DNA of 55,443 nt from Butyrivibrio sp. INlla21 (GTDB lineage Bacteria > Bacillota > Clostridia > Lachnospirales > Lachnospiraceae). The position numbers and the translations under genes were made by a program. Position 1 is the first letter of the stretch; every line of letters begins with the position of its first letter. The stretch is from the NCBI RefSeq assembly GCF_900116875.1, contig NZ_FPCC01000021.1, forward strand, positions 1 to 55,443, given 5' to 3'. The notes under the pieces were generated by a model. It was not told where the DNA came from. It did not search any database and saw only the letters and a list, made by a program, of their open reading frames with translations. This document shows, piece by piece, positions 36,457-45,219 of the stretch.

Positions 36457-37824
36457 TCACATGTCTCTAATATAAAACTCGACCATTCCGAAAAACTCCC
36501 TCACAACATAATGAATTCCGACAGGCAAAAGAGTCGTTGCGGGAACGGCTTCGGCATTTTCAAAGCCTACTTTCTTGGCAATGGAAAGCGCCCTATGCTC
36601 ATGGAAGCTGTTCGTAACTATGCCGACATGTGCAGTGGGATCTCCTATTATCTCAAGACTAAACTTAAGGTTTTCATGAGTGTCGGTCGACTTATTCTCC
36701 AATAGGATCCTGCTCTCATCGATACCGTAATCCCTTATAAGCACTCTTTTTGCACACTCAGCCTCGCTTATCTGCTCATGCTCTCCCTGTCCGCCGGAAG
36801 CGATGACTATAGTCTTTTCGTTTTCCGACAGGTACTCGCCGGCTCTTTTTATCCTTACTCTGTACGGGTTACTAGGCTCTGTTCCGTTAAGTCCCGCACC
36901 GAGAACAATCACATAATCAAGATTTCTCTCGGGTATCGCAGTCATGTCATCCACGATCTTAGCTTCCGTTATTAAAAAGAAAACAATAAATGCGGTGGCC
37001 GCAACCCTGTATATCCATGTGATCACCGGCGGAACCTTGAATTTCTCTGTTCCGTTAATCCTTGCTATGAGCATCTTTATCCTGACAAAAGAAAATACGG
37101 CGATAAGAATCCACAGCCAAACCCATGAAAGGAGCAATCCGCCTCCGTAGGCAATGCATGTAAAGAAATACAGAACAGACCATATAAATATAAGGAAATA
37201 GATGTACATTACTATCTTAACGTACGTGATCTTTCCCATTCCGGCGTATCTGCTTACTCTGTTTTTGTAATCGATGTATTCCTTGCCAAAAGAGCTTTCT
37301 AAGAATTTTTCTTCTCTTAATATCTGAAGATGAAACATGATCATCGCAAATAAGGTCACAGCAAGAAGCACCGGATTAAAGTACATAAGAAGGATTCCTA
37401 TGTAAACAAGGTCAAAGCCCAAAAAAGCAGGGTTTCTTGAGTAGTTATAAATACCGTTCGTGACTAGATTTCTTTTTTCCTTGTCTTCTTCCGCGACGCC
37501 CGCTCTCCAGCTGTCTCTCATGGTATACACGGCAATCCCGAACACTGTGACACCGACAACCGCGAAGTAAACTCCGAAAATTCTGCACATAAAAGAAAGC
37601 TGCGATTTTCCGATTATTATCGATATCAGTTCGGTTATAGGCGCAAGTATTGTCGCAATCTTCATAAGAAGCTCTGTGTAGAAGCTTTTATCACGCTTTT
37701 TTCCCTTGGCGATCTGATCGGTCACTATCCCTTTATTTTTCTGGATAAGCATCTTTATAAAATAAATACCGTAAAAAATGAGCATGAAAAATATTGCAAT
37801 AATTTGATATATTCTATTAGTCAT
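36457..37824 (-). CDS. Fusion: isoprenylcysteine methyltransferase-like membrane domain + DUF218 domain
   Basis: 455 residues with about six to eight membrane helices. The middle (about 110-190) shows the ICMT/PEMT-type pattern LVTNGIYNYSRNPAFLGFDL, HLQILREEKFLESSFGKEY and YKNRVSRY, typical of membrane methyltransferases. After more helices the last 170 residues are a DUF218/YdcF-SanA-like domain (DYVIVLGAGLNG, RVRIKRAGEYL, VIASGGQGEHEQISEAE, ENKSTDTHENL, VTNSFHEHRALSIAKK). DUF218 proteins are linked to envelope glycan metabolism and SAM binding. AGGTG precedes the ATG. It appears to be transcribed alone. The fused layout is intact with no frameshift. Confidence 0.8.
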   Translation of the reverse strand: MTNRIYQIIAIFFMLIFYGIYFIKMLIQKNKGIVTDQIAKGKKRDKSFYTELLMKIATILAPITELISIIIGKSQLSFMCRIFGVYFAVVGVTVFGIAVYTMRDSWRAGVAEEDKEKRNLVTNGIYNYSRNPAFLGFDLVYIGILLMYFNPVLLAVTLFAMIMFHLQILREEKFLESSFGKEYIDYKNRVSRYAGMGKITYVKIVMYIYFLIFIWSVLYFFTCIAYGGGLLLSWVWLWILIAVFSFVRIKMLIARINGTEKFKVPPVITWIYRVAATAFIVFFLITEAKIVDDMTAIPERNLDYVIVLGAGLNGTEPSNPYRVRIKRAGEYLSENEKTIVIASGGQGEHEQISEAECAKRVLIRDYGIDESRILLENKSTDTHENLKFSLEIIGDPTAHVGIVTNSFHEHRALSIAKKVGFENAEAVPATTLLPVGIHYVVREFFGMVEFYIRDM

Positions 37825-37996
37825 TTTACACCTCGTTCTATGCTTATTATATAATATCGCGCGTACTCCGGCGATTATTTATGTAACTTTTGTTTATATC
37901 TTTTTTATTTTTTAGTCGCTTTTTGGGCACTTCCGTATGTTATGGTTTATATCATAGTAACTGAAAACTTAGCAAAAAACATCAGAAAGGGGAATA

Positions 37997-39370
37997 ATGA
38001 TGAAAAAAAATGCGGGTTATGTTGTTTCTAGCCTTATGATAGCAGGTTTTGCATTTATGTGTTCAACCGGTTTTTGTTGTAAGGCCAGTGCAGCCGCAGA
38101 AAACGGAAACACAATCAAAGTAGGTAGTGACGCTTCTACCATCGCGGAAGCCATTGACAAGGCTTCAAACGGGGATACGATCGTAATCCCCAAGGGAAAT
38201 TATTCCGAACAGTTAAAGATTGAAAAGGATGGAGTAAAACTTGTAGGTGAAGAAGGTGCTGTTCTTAACGGTGCAGGCTTAACACCGACAAAAGACGATT
38301 ACGCAATGATCAATGTTCATGCCAAGAACGTTTCCATCTCAGGTCTTGAGATCACGGGCCTTAGTCAGGATCATCCTTCTATGGACGTCAAGCCCATGGG
38401 TATCTATGTAGACGCAGGTTCAGACGGAATATCAATCTCAAAATGTAAGATCCATGACATGGGTGTTAAGTACACAGAGGAATCCGAGTACTACAATGCA
38501 CACGGAATCCTTGTATACGGTCAGCCCGAATCACCTGTAAACGGAGTTTCAATCACAGGAAACGAGATCTATAACATGACGCTCGGTAACAGTGAAGCAC
38601 TTGTAGTTAACGGTAACGTAGGCAACTTCGATATTTCCGGCAACTACGTTCACAACTGTGACAATATCGGAATCGATGCTATCGGCTATGAGCGTACCAA
38701 TCCCGAGACAGGCGAGCTCCTTTTACTTGAGAGCGACAGAGCTCACGACGGAAAAATCCACGATAATACCGTTGTTGGAATTTCATCCGCAAAGAACATG
38801 ACTTACTTTGGCGATGCTTGCGCGGACGGAATCTATGTTGACGGCGGAAAAGACATTGATATCTTCAATAACTACGTATCAGACAGCGATATCGGTATCG
38901 AGATCGCTACAGAGCATCACGGAACCGCTACAACAGGAATCGAAGTGTACAACAACACTCTTGTAGAAAACAATAATCTTGCCGGCCTCGTTATCGGTGG
39001 TTGCAATCCCGAAGAAAACGGTGAGGCAAAGGCTTGCCATATCTACAACAACACTGTTTTGAACACAGACAATACATGTATCACTATTCAGAATGCACAC
39101 GATGAAGAAAACGTGATCGAGAAAAACATCTTTATCGCAGCTAACGAAGCTGAGGTTTACTATGAGGAATGCGATGACAACAGTAAAGGAAACACTATAA
39201 GAAACAACGCATCCAATCAGAAGATGAGAGCCGGTGAAGACAATATTACCTTTAAGCTCATCGGAGTTTCAACCGAGAACAACGCTATCAGACTTGAATC
39301 TACAGAAGAACTCAAGGGACTCGGCGCAGCCTCAACTAAGGTAATCCCTATGGATTTTAACGAAGACTGA
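37997..39370 (+). CDS. Secreted right-handed beta-helix protein
   Basis: 457 residues. A signal peptide (KKNAGYVVSSLMIAGFAFMC, cleavage near KASAAAE) is followed by a parallel beta-helix: a first strand with TIAEAIDKASNGDTIVIPKG, then repeated N-x-x-I/V-x-G/N-N rungs (VSISGLEITG, DISGNYVHNC, DIFNNYVSDS, IEVYNNTLVENN). Such proteins are often polysaccharide lyases, epimerases or adhesins; no catalytic set can be read with confidence. AAAGGGG lies before the two adjacent ATG codons, and the second (38000) has the better spacing. It is a single plus-strand gene with its own terminator. Confidence 0.85.
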   Translation: MMKKNAGYVVSSLMIAGFAFMCSTGFCCKASAAAENGNTIKVGSDASTIAEAIDKASNGDTIVIPKGNYSEQLKIEKDGVKLVGEEGAVLNGAGLTPTKDDYAMINVHAKNVSISGLEITGLSQDHPSMDVKPMGIYVDAGSDGISISKCKIHDMGVKYTEESEYYNAHGILVYGQPESPVNGVSITGNEIYNMTLGNSEALVVNGNVGNFDISGNYVHNCDNIGIDAIGYERTNPETGELLLLESDRAHDGKIHDNTVVGISSAKNMTYFGDACADGIYVDGGKDIDIFNNYVSDSDIGIEIATEHHGTATTGIEVYNNTLVENNNLAGLVIGGCNPEENGEAKACHIYNNTVLNTDNTCITIQNAHDEENVIEKNIFIAANEAEVYYEECDDNSKGNTIRNNASNQKMRAGEDNITFKLIGVSTENNAIRLESTEELKGLGAASTKVIPMDFNED

Positions 39371-39394
39371 TATTGAGGTCTTGGTTTAAGAACC

Positions 39395-39445
39395 AAAAGT
39401 CCTATGACTTTTGCAAACATCCTTGCGAAAGTCATAGGACTTTTT
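39395..39445. terminator. Two-way terminator between the beta-helix gene and hipA
   Basis: AAAAGTCCTATGACTTT and AAAGTCATAGGACTTTT pair along more than 16 bp and continue into GCAA/TTGC; convergent genes end at 39370 and 39452. Confidence 0.95.
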
Positions 39446-39451
39446 GTAATT

Positions 39452-40723
39452 TTACTTAAGATGAGAATATCCTCCGGTTTTTAAGATATCGTTCTTAAGC
39501 TTTTTTGCTGCGACAAAGCCGCTATTAGTCAGGCTTTCTGCAGCTTCTTTGAGCGATTTCTCAAATCTATCCGACAATCTGTCAAAAGTTGTCTCTACAA
39601 CTCTATTACTCAAACCGACATCTTCAGCTGATTTAATGAAGCTATCTCTGTTTATATTATTGATATCAAGCTCTCCTCCGATATAAAAAGACATCTCCGG
39701 AATCGAATTGTACACTCTCGTAGAAACAATATCATAAGCGGGCGAAAGTCTCACCGACTTAAGGTCGGGAGAGTATAAAAGAGCATAGTTCTTCAAGTGG
39801 CAATCTGTATTACCTATGAGGAAATTAAAAATTATTCGCTCAAGAAGCTTGCTCTGATCTTCGATAGGATTTGATGAATGCTTTTTGATAAGATCAAACA
39901 TCTTCTTCATATATCCAATAGGTTGCTTCTCATACTTATCCTCGGCTGCAATTCCCATGGCCTGAGCAAAGTCTTCCTGGTGGAGCCTCAGCGGTACAAG
40001 AAGACCATCTATTTCTTTTACTCCGTTTAAATCTCTGTCATATCTCTTTGTTGCATAGAGTACATCACTGTCTTCTCCGCCTCCTACGTTTACAATAAAG
40101 CTCTCCGGAACATCTATACCTATATTCTTGGCGGTAAGCATGCAAAGCTGCTCATTTAATACTATACGATCGAGTCTTACATGGCTCTGCTTGACTATAT
40201 GTGTACTCGGCGCATCTCCTTTTGGAAGATACCACTTGCCTTTGGGATCATAGTAAAGCCCCACCTTACCTGAAGCTCCCGTAAGCGAAAGATGTGTTTC
40301 CATAAGTATCTGAGTCGATCTCGTTGCACCTTCTGCCGCAAGCGATTTAACCTGAGCCTTGGTCAGTTTCTCATAATGAGCGTCACTTAAAACACCACCC
40401 TCTGCAATCTTGATCGCGCCAAGGCATTCTCTTCCAAGTCCCGCCAAAATAGATAGGTAATCCTTCTCATCGGTCTTTATCCAATCTGCAACAGCACGTC
40501 TTGAAAAGCCCTCCGGAAGGAGACTTTCAAAAAAGGTTCTCGTATTTTCAGCAGTAAAACTTTCTTCCTGAAAAGGAAGCGAAATTGATATCGGCGCGCC
40601 ATAAGAAGCGTTCATAAATTCACTGTCATATTTAAAAGTCGCATCGGTATAGGCTTCGCCTGTAATATTTCCGACGAGCGTCTGCTCTCCGTTTATTTCA
40701 ATGTATACTCCAAGATTTCTCAT
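39452..40723 (-). CDS. hipA: HipA-type serine/threonine kinase toxin
   Basis: 423 residues from MRNLGVYIEING, with AGAGG before it; MKEDD at 40738 is an alternative. The HipA fold is clear: an N-terminal subdomain with GAPISISLPF, SLTGASGKVGLYYD glycine-rich loop, THIVKQSH with the catalytic-site Lys, IIFNFLIGNTDCHLKNYAL with catalytic Asp and Asn, and LSPAYDIVST with the metal-binding Asp. In E. coli HipA phosphorylates GltX and causes growth arrest. It follows the HipB gene by one base, forming a toxin-antitoxin module. Confidence 0.9.
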   Translation of the reverse strand: MRNLGVYIEINGEQTLVGNITGEAYTDATFKYDSEFMNASYGAPISISLPFQEESFTAENTRTFFESLLPEGFSRRAVADWIKTDEKDYLSILAGLGRECLGAIKIAEGGVLSDAHYEKLTKAQVKSLAAEGATRSTQILMETHLSLTGASGKVGLYYDPKGKWYLPKGDAPSTHIVKQSHVRLDRIVLNEQLCMLTAKNIGIDVPESFIVNVGGGEDSDVLYATKRYDRDLNGVKEIDGLLVPLRLHQEDFAQAMGIAAEDKYEKQPIGYMKKMFDLIKKHSSNPIEDQSKLLERIIFNFLIGNTDCHLKNYALLYSPDLKSVRLSPAYDIVSTRVYNSIPEMSFYIGGELDINNINRDSFIKSAEDVGLSNRVVETTFDRLSDRFEKSLKEAAESLTNSGFVAAKKLKNDILKTGGYSHLK

Positions 40724-40724
40724 A

Positions 40725-40937
40725 TCATCCTCTTTCATTAAGTTCTATATCAAGCCCCAGAAGATTGGCAATAAGAAGCGCCTTTCCAAGCTCAATTGTC
40801 TTCTTTCCGTTTTCAAGATCCGAAAGAAACGTCACGGATATCCCCGTAAAATCAGATATGTACTTCTGTGTATATCCAAGCTTCTTGCGTCTGTCTCTGA
40901 TTGCTTTTCCAAATGTTTTTGTATCGCTGATCTTCAT
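40725..40937 (-). CDS. hipB: HipB-like XRE family antitoxin
   Basis: 70 residues, one helix-turn-helix: FGKAIRDRRKKLGYTQKYIS then GISVTFLSDLENGKKTIELG. It would bind the palindromes upstream and neutralise HipA. AGGGGAAAGT lies before the ATG. The small size, position directly before hipA and the operator array support the antitoxin call. Confidence 0.88.
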   Translation of the reverse strand: MKISDTKTFGKAIRDRRKKLGYTQKYISDFTGISVTFLSDLENGKKTIELGKALLIANLLGLDIELNERG

Positions 40938-40968
40938 ATACTTTCCCCTCGTAAATGTGCTTTCTCCA

Positions 40969-40990
40969 AATTATGCCGTACGGCATAATT
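40969..40990. promoter_or_regulatory. hipBA operator site 1
   Basis: Perfect 22-base palindrome with core GCCGTACGGC flanked by AT-rich arms. Centre at 40979/40980, in the hipB leader. Confidence 0.85.
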
Positions 40991-41006
40991 CGATCGCGCT
41001 AGGCAT

Positions 41007-41030
41007 AAATTTAGCCGTACGGCTAAATTT
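41007..41030. promoter_or_regulatory. hipBA operator site 2
   Basis: Perfect 24-base palindrome with core TAGCCGTACGGCTA. Centre at 41018/41019, exactly 39 bases from the centre of site 1. Confidence 0.85.
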
Positions 41031-41040
41031 TATATTAATT

Positions 41041-41070
41041 ATTATAAATTTAGTCGTACGGCTAAGTCAA
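41041..41070 (-). promoter_or_regulatory. hipBA promoter with operator site 3 in its spacer
   Basis: TTGACT (41065-41070) and a perfect TATAAT (41041-41046), 18-base spacer on the minus strand. An imperfect third palindrome (AGTCGTACGGCTA core on plus) fills the spacer with its centre at 41057/41058, again 39 bases from site 2. Confidence 0.8.
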
Positions 41071-41155
41071 GGCTATATTATTTTTTCGAATCCTTTTATC
41101 CTTTATAATTCCAAGTTTATCAGCCTTGCGGTGCTACTCCTATAAAAAGAACCTG

Positions 41156-41455
41156 TCACTGAATCGTAAGGATATCCGAAAATCCCGTAACTTCAAATAT
41201 CTCTTTTATCTCTTCGGCTGCGTTTGTAACAACCATGCTCCCCTGCTTGTTCATGATCTTCTGCGCGGAAAGAAGAACGCGTAGTCCCGCACTTGAAATA
41301 TAATCAAGCTTGGCAAGATCGAAAGTAAGATTATCAACGCCATCCAATGAGCTCTGAACCTCGATCTCAAGCTGCGGAGAAGTCGTTGTATCAAGGCGTC
41401 CCTCCAGCGAGATCTTCATATTGCCATTATCCTTTATTTTTTCGATGTTAAGCAT
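41156..41455 (-). CDS. STAS-domain anti-sigma factor antagonist
   Basis: 99 residues, a single STAS domain. The phosphorylatable Ser lies in LDYISSAGLRVLLSAQK (about residue 54). Such proteins release a partner (often a sigma factor) from an RsbW-type kinase when dephosphorylated. It is the last gene of the SpoIIE-RsbW-STAS operon, 42 bases after the kinase gene. No sigma factor gene is adjacent, so the output is unknown. The gap 41071-41155 between it and hipB's promoter holds no feature. Confidence 0.92.
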   Translation of the reverse strand: MLNIEKIKDNGNMKISLEGRLDTTTSPQLEIEVQSSLDGVDNLTFDLAKLDYISSAGLRVLLSAQKIMNKQGSMVVTNAAEEIKEIFEVTGFSDILTIQ

Positions 41456-41497
41456 AATGTTGTCCCTCCTTATCGTCAGCCCCGCTCATTGAATGCT

Positions 41498-41923
41498 CTA
41501 TATCCGCTTGTATATCGTGTTTATATTTCGTAAATCTTTGTATTCGTATCTGAAATCGTCCATCAGCTTTTTTACCATATAGATACCAAGTCCCCCGACA
41601 GCTCTTTTATCCGCGGGTAATGTGATATCGGGATTGGTCTTTTTTAGCGGATCGTAAGGGATTCCTTGGTCGGCAAAAGATATTTCTACCGCACGTTCTT
41701 TTTCTATAAATTTAAATCTAACTTCCGCAAGACCTATCTCTCCGGGATACGCGAAATGTGCGATGTTGACGAACAACTCCTCGACTGCTGTCCGGATCTG
41801 GTTTTGACTCTTTTTAGGACAAGAAATTTCTTCCAGCTTGGAATCTATGAACTTCATAACATTCGGCAGTTTTTCCAGCGTCGCTTCAACTGTAAGCGCA
41901 TTGTCTTTTTCATTAATTATCAT
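41498..41923 (-). CDS. RsbW-like serine kinase / anti-sigma factor (HATPase)
   Basis: 141 residues, a GHKL ATPase of the RsbW/SpoIIAB type: N box in QIRTAVEELFVNIAHFAYP (about 42-60), G1 in ISFADQGIPYDP, and G2 in VGGLGIYMVKKLMDDFRY. It would phosphorylate the STAS protein and hold a target in check. It lies between the phosphatase gene (24 bases upstream) and the STAS gene. All three partner-switch components are therefore present. Confidence 0.92.
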   Translation of the reverse strand: MIINEKDNALTVEATLEKLPNVMKFIDSKLEEISCPKKSQNQIRTAVEELFVNIAHFAYPGEIGLAEVRFKFIEKERAVEISFADQGIPYDPLKKTNPDITLPADKRAVGGLGIYMVKKLMDDFRYEYKDLRNINTIYKRI

Positions 41924-41947
41924 GTCACTACTTTCTTTCGAAGCTCA

Positions 41948-43468
41948 TCATTTCCCGTAATATGTCATGTATAGCATGGTTATGTCATCAAACTGCTTGG
42001 CACCGCCCACATATTCATCGATGCCGACCATGACGTTTTCAATGGCGACCTTGGGATTGGCCACAGGGAATCTGTTCATTATCTCAAGCATTCGGTCATT
42101 TCCAAGAAGCTCATTGCCCTCATTAATGGCCTCCGGGAATCCGTTCGTATAGACGAATATGCTGTCTCCCGGTTCCATCTTGAAATTGTGCGGAACAAAC
42201 TTGGTATTTTCCATTACCGCCACAGGAAGTGAATGCTTATATTTTACAAATTCATACTCGCCGCCTGCATGCCTTATAACCGGATGCTTGTGTCCTGCAT
42301 TGACAGATATACTCTCACCGCTGGTAAGATCGATAACTCCGATCCACACCGTCACAAAGAAGCCCATCTTATTGTCTTCGCACAGCCTGTTGTTTACCTC
42401 ATACAAAGTATCCGCGGGAGACATACCCGAAGTAAGTGCATTCTTTATAAGTTTTTTGGCCATCATCATAAACAATGCCGCCGGTATGCCTTTTCCGGAA
42501 ACATCTGCAATGACCAGTCCAAGGTGATCCTCGTCAATCATGAAATAATCATAGAAGTCGCCGCCCACCTCTTTTGCAGGCTTCATGTATGCGTACAGAT
42601 CAAAATCTTTTCTCTCGGGCATATACGGATAAACCTTTGGCATGGCATCTTCCTGTATTTCCGCAGCAAGTGCCATATCTCTGGATGCCGCCACCATCTC
42701 ACGGCCCTCGGAAACGTTGAGAATGCAGTACATAAGCATCAAAGCAATCATAAATACGGCAGGTCCGAGCGAAAGTCCGTATACAACAATAGTTATAATG
42801 CCAACAAGCATCGGAGCCAGCACATACATAAAAAATGCAAAGACCTGATATCTTTCAAGGAGCTTACGCTCAAGAACAACCACTACAAGCGCAGCTATAA
42901 CGGTGAAATAGGAATAGACCATAGAGATCGGATAGAGCGCGCTTCTTGCATAGACGCCGTCTTGCCCGACAGTAAAATAGATTCCGGTAAAAATATTTAT
43001 GATCCTGACCGCAATGGCCACATAGGCGCCAATGCTGACGATCAAAAAGAGCTTTTTTACCAGATTTTTTCTAATTTTCAAATATGTCATCGTGTACATC
43101 CAAAAGAACAGTGCCTCTATAGGAGCACACAGATAGTACAATGTATTGTCCAAAATATTGAGGTGTCTGAGAGACGGGATTCCGTCAACAAGCCATGCAC
43201 AGCCGTCCGCTAAGAGTTGAATAAACACAACATTAATAAGGGCCATCATGTACTTTATATCAGCGCCCGTCTTTTGAAGGTCGATAAGGCAACAGACATA
43301 GAGAGTACAGCCCAACATCATTCCCACTAAGTCCGCGCCGATATTGATAAGATATATCGGTCTGAGCGTGTTTATCCCTCTGTAGAAAACAAGCTGAGCC
43401 ATTACCAAAGTCAAAACAAAATATAGAATTGATACGACTATTAACCTTTTCTTTTTTGATTTGCTCAT
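41948..43468 (-). CDS. Membrane-bound SpoIIE/RsbU-type PP2C phosphatase
   Basis: 506 residues. About seven to eight membrane helices occupy residues 8-255, followed by a linker helix (MVAASRDMALAAEIQEDAMP) and a PPM/SpoIIE phosphatase domain (about 285-505). Metal-binding residues lie in KEVGGDFYDYF, LVIADVSGKGIPAALFM and the C-terminal KQFDDITMLYMTY. The enzyme would dephosphorylate the STAS protein and so turn a membrane-sensed signal into partner switching. The sensed signal is unknown; the membrane part is not a recognised sensor. It is the first gene of the operon. Confidence 0.93.
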   Translation of the reverse strand: MSKSKKKRLIVVSILYFVLTLVMAQLVFYRGINTLRPIYLINIGADLVGMMLGCTLYVCCLIDLQKTGADIKYMMALINVVFIQLLADGCAWLVDGIPSLRHLNILDNTLYYLCAPIEALFFWMYTMTYLKIRKNLVKKLFLIVSIGAYVAIAVRIINIFTGIYFTVGQDGVYARSALYPISMVYSYFTVIAALVVVVLERKLLERYQVFAFFMYVLAPMLVGIITIVVYGLSLGPAVFMIALMLMYCILNVSEGREMVAASRDMALAAEIQEDAMPKVYPYMPERKDFDLYAYMKPAKEVGGDFYDYFMIDEDHLGLVIADVSGKGIPAALFMMMAKKLIKNALTSGMSPADTLYEVNNRLCEDNKMGFFVTVWIGVIDLTSGESISVNAGHKHPVIRHAGGEYEFVKYKHSLPVAVMENTKFVPHNFKMEPGDSIFVYTNGFPEAINEGNELLGNDRMLEIMNRFPVANPKVAIENVMVGIDEYVGGAKQFDDITMLYMTYYGK

Positions 43469-43557
43469 ATTATCATTATATCGTATATTGTTTTGATGAA
43501 TTATTAAATTTTTCTGTTCTTTTTGTATTGAGTATGATAATATAAGTTATTGAAACG

Positions 43558-43597
43558 ACGGTGTTTCATGGATAACATGAGGCACCGTTTTTCTTTT
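43558..43597 (+). promoter_or_regulatory. Terminator-like hairpin before the symporter gene
   Basis: ACGGTG/CACCGT continues into TTTCATG/CATGAGG (13 bp, two G-T pairs) with loop GATAA, followed by TTTTTCTTTT. It points in the plus direction and the only nearby plus-strand gene is the symporter 55 bases downstream, so it may be an attenuator. No known riboswitch pattern is seen. Confidence 0.6.
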
Positions 43598-43651
43598 ATA
43601 CTGTTTATTATGCCTGCACGGCAAATATTATCTTTTTTTACCGGAGGTTGT

Positions 43652-45151
43652 ATGGAGAATATTTTATCAAAAGTTGAACAGATTAACGGCGCAGTAAACG
43701 GATTTGTTTGGGGACTTCCCATGCTGGTTCTTTTGGTCGGCACGGGAATACTTATGACCGTCCTGACACGTTTTTTCCAGGTGAGTCACTTTAATCACTG
43801 GGTAAAAAACACTATCGGCGGAATATTTAAGGATAAAAAAGTAACGGCGCACACAGGAAATGAAGACACTCAGATCTCACAGTTCCAGAGCCTTTGTACC
43901 GCTCTTGCCGCTACTATCGGAACAGGTAACATCGCAGGTGTTGCAGCTGCCATCGTTTCGGGCGGCCCGGGAGCCATTTTCTGGATGTGGATCGTTGCTT
44001 TCTTTGGAATGATGACGAATTATTCGGAGAACGTACTCGGAATTTTCTATCGCCGCAGAAACAGCAGAAATGAATGGTGCGGCGGAGCTATGTATTACTT
44101 AAAGGACGGACTCGGATCCAAGAAGGGATGCAGACATATCGGAACAGCTCTTGCGTTTATGTTCAGTTTCTTTTGCGTATTTGCCTCATTCGGCATCGGT
44201 AACATGAGCCAGATCAACTCGATCGCGCTTAACATGCACAGCGCATTCGGCATTCCCACTTTGATAAGCGGAATCGTACTTATGGCACTTGCGGGCATGG
44301 TTATCGTCGGCGGCCTTAAGAGAATCGCATCCGTAACGGAAAAGCTCGTTCCTTTCATGGCTGTTATATATATCGTCGGTGCACTCATCGTATGCATCTG
44401 CAACATTGATCAGTTCGGAGCCGTTTTCTCAGCAATATTCCGCGGCGCTTTCGGATTTAAAGCTGTCGGCGGCGGCATCGTGGGAAGCGGTGTTGCAATG
44501 GCTATGCAGTGGGGAATGAAGCGAGGCGTCTTTTCCAATGAGGCGGGTCTTGGTTCTTCCGTAATGGTTCACTCAAGCTCAAACGTAAGAGAGCCCGTTG
44601 TTCAGGGAATGTGGGGCATCTTCGAGGTATTTGCCGACACCATCATCGTCTGCACGATCACTGCATTTGCGGTTCTTTCAAGCGGACTTGTCGATCTTAA
44701 TACAGGAAAAGTGCTTTCGGAGCAGGTTTCCACAGCTCTTGTCGCAGAAGCTTTTTCAACGATATTCGGAAGATTCGGCTCGGCGTTCATCGCGATCGCA
44801 ATCCTGTTCTTTGCTTTCTCAACAGTACTTGGCTGGAGCCAGTACGGAAGCAAGGGCTTTGAATATCTCTTCGGCACAAAGAGTACTATATTCTATCAGA
44901 TTGTTTTTGTGTTATTCATCCTTATCGGTGCAACTATGGATCTCACACTTGCCTGGGACATTTCTGATACCCTCAACGGACTTATGGCAATCCCGAACCT
45001 TATCGGTGTCATTGCACTCAGCGGAACGGTTGTTAAGATAACCAAGAACTACGTTGACAGAAAGCTTAGACACAAAAACGTTAAGCCTATGCTCTCTGCC
45101 ATCGGTAAGATTCAGGAAATTCACGAAAGCGAGATTGAGTCGGCTTCTTGA
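43652..45151 (+). CDS. Sodium:alanine/glycine symporter (AGCS family)
   Basis: 499 residues from MENILSKVEQINGAVNGFVWG; GGAGG lies before the ATG at 43652, and an in-frame upstream extension covers the leader hairpin and is not supported. About ten to eleven membrane helices. Family motifs: GTGNIAGVAAAIVSGGPGAIFWMW near residue 90, EWCGGAMYYLKDGLG, and GVFSNEAGLGSSVMVHSS near 295. It takes up alanine or glycine with sodium through the inner membrane. It ends at a two-way terminator and appears to be monocistronic. Confidence 0.94.
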   Translation: MENILSKVEQINGAVNGFVWGLPMLVLLVGTGILMTVLTRFFQVSHFNHWVKNTIGGIFKDKKVTAHTGNEDTQISQFQSLCTALAATIGTGNIAGVAAAIVSGGPGAIFWMWIVAFFGMMTNYSENVLGIFYRRRNSRNEWCGGAMYYLKDGLGSKKGCRHIGTALAFMFSFFCVFASFGIGNMSQINSIALNMHSAFGIPTLISGIVLMALAGMVIVGGLKRIASVTEKLVPFMAVIYIVGALIVCICNIDQFGAVFSAIFRGAFGFKAVGGGIVGSGVAMAMQWGMKRGVFSNEAGLGSSVMVHSSSNVREPVVQGMWGIFEVFADTIIVCTITAFAVLSSGLVDLNTGKVLSEQVSTALVAEAFSTIFGRFGSAFIAIAILFFAFSTVLGWSQYGSKGFEYLFGTKSTIFYQIVFVLFILIGATMDLTLAWDISDTLNGLMAIPNLIGVIALSGTVVKITKNYVDRKLRHKNVKPMLSAIGKIQEIHESEIESAS

Positions 45152-45184
45152 TTCTTCGCGATAATCGAATACATAATAAAAAAT

Positions 45185-45219
45185 CTCAATCTTCAGGTAT
45201 TTGAAGATTGAGGTTTTTT
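45185..45219. terminator. Two-way terminator between the symporter and a methyltransferase gene
   Basis: CTCAATCTTCA and TGAAGATTGAG form an 11-bp stem, with A-run before and T-run after; convergent genes end at 45151 and 45219. Confidence 0.92.

Noticed and set aside
42233..43213. Plus-strand 326-codon frame opposite the SpoIIE phosphatase gene
   Set aside because: Antisense shadow; His/Lys/Asn-rich composition is typical of reversed membrane-protein codons.
43550..43651. 34-codon in-frame extension of the symporter
   Set aside because: It covers the leader hairpin; the GGAGG before the ATG at 43652 and the family N-terminus fix the start.
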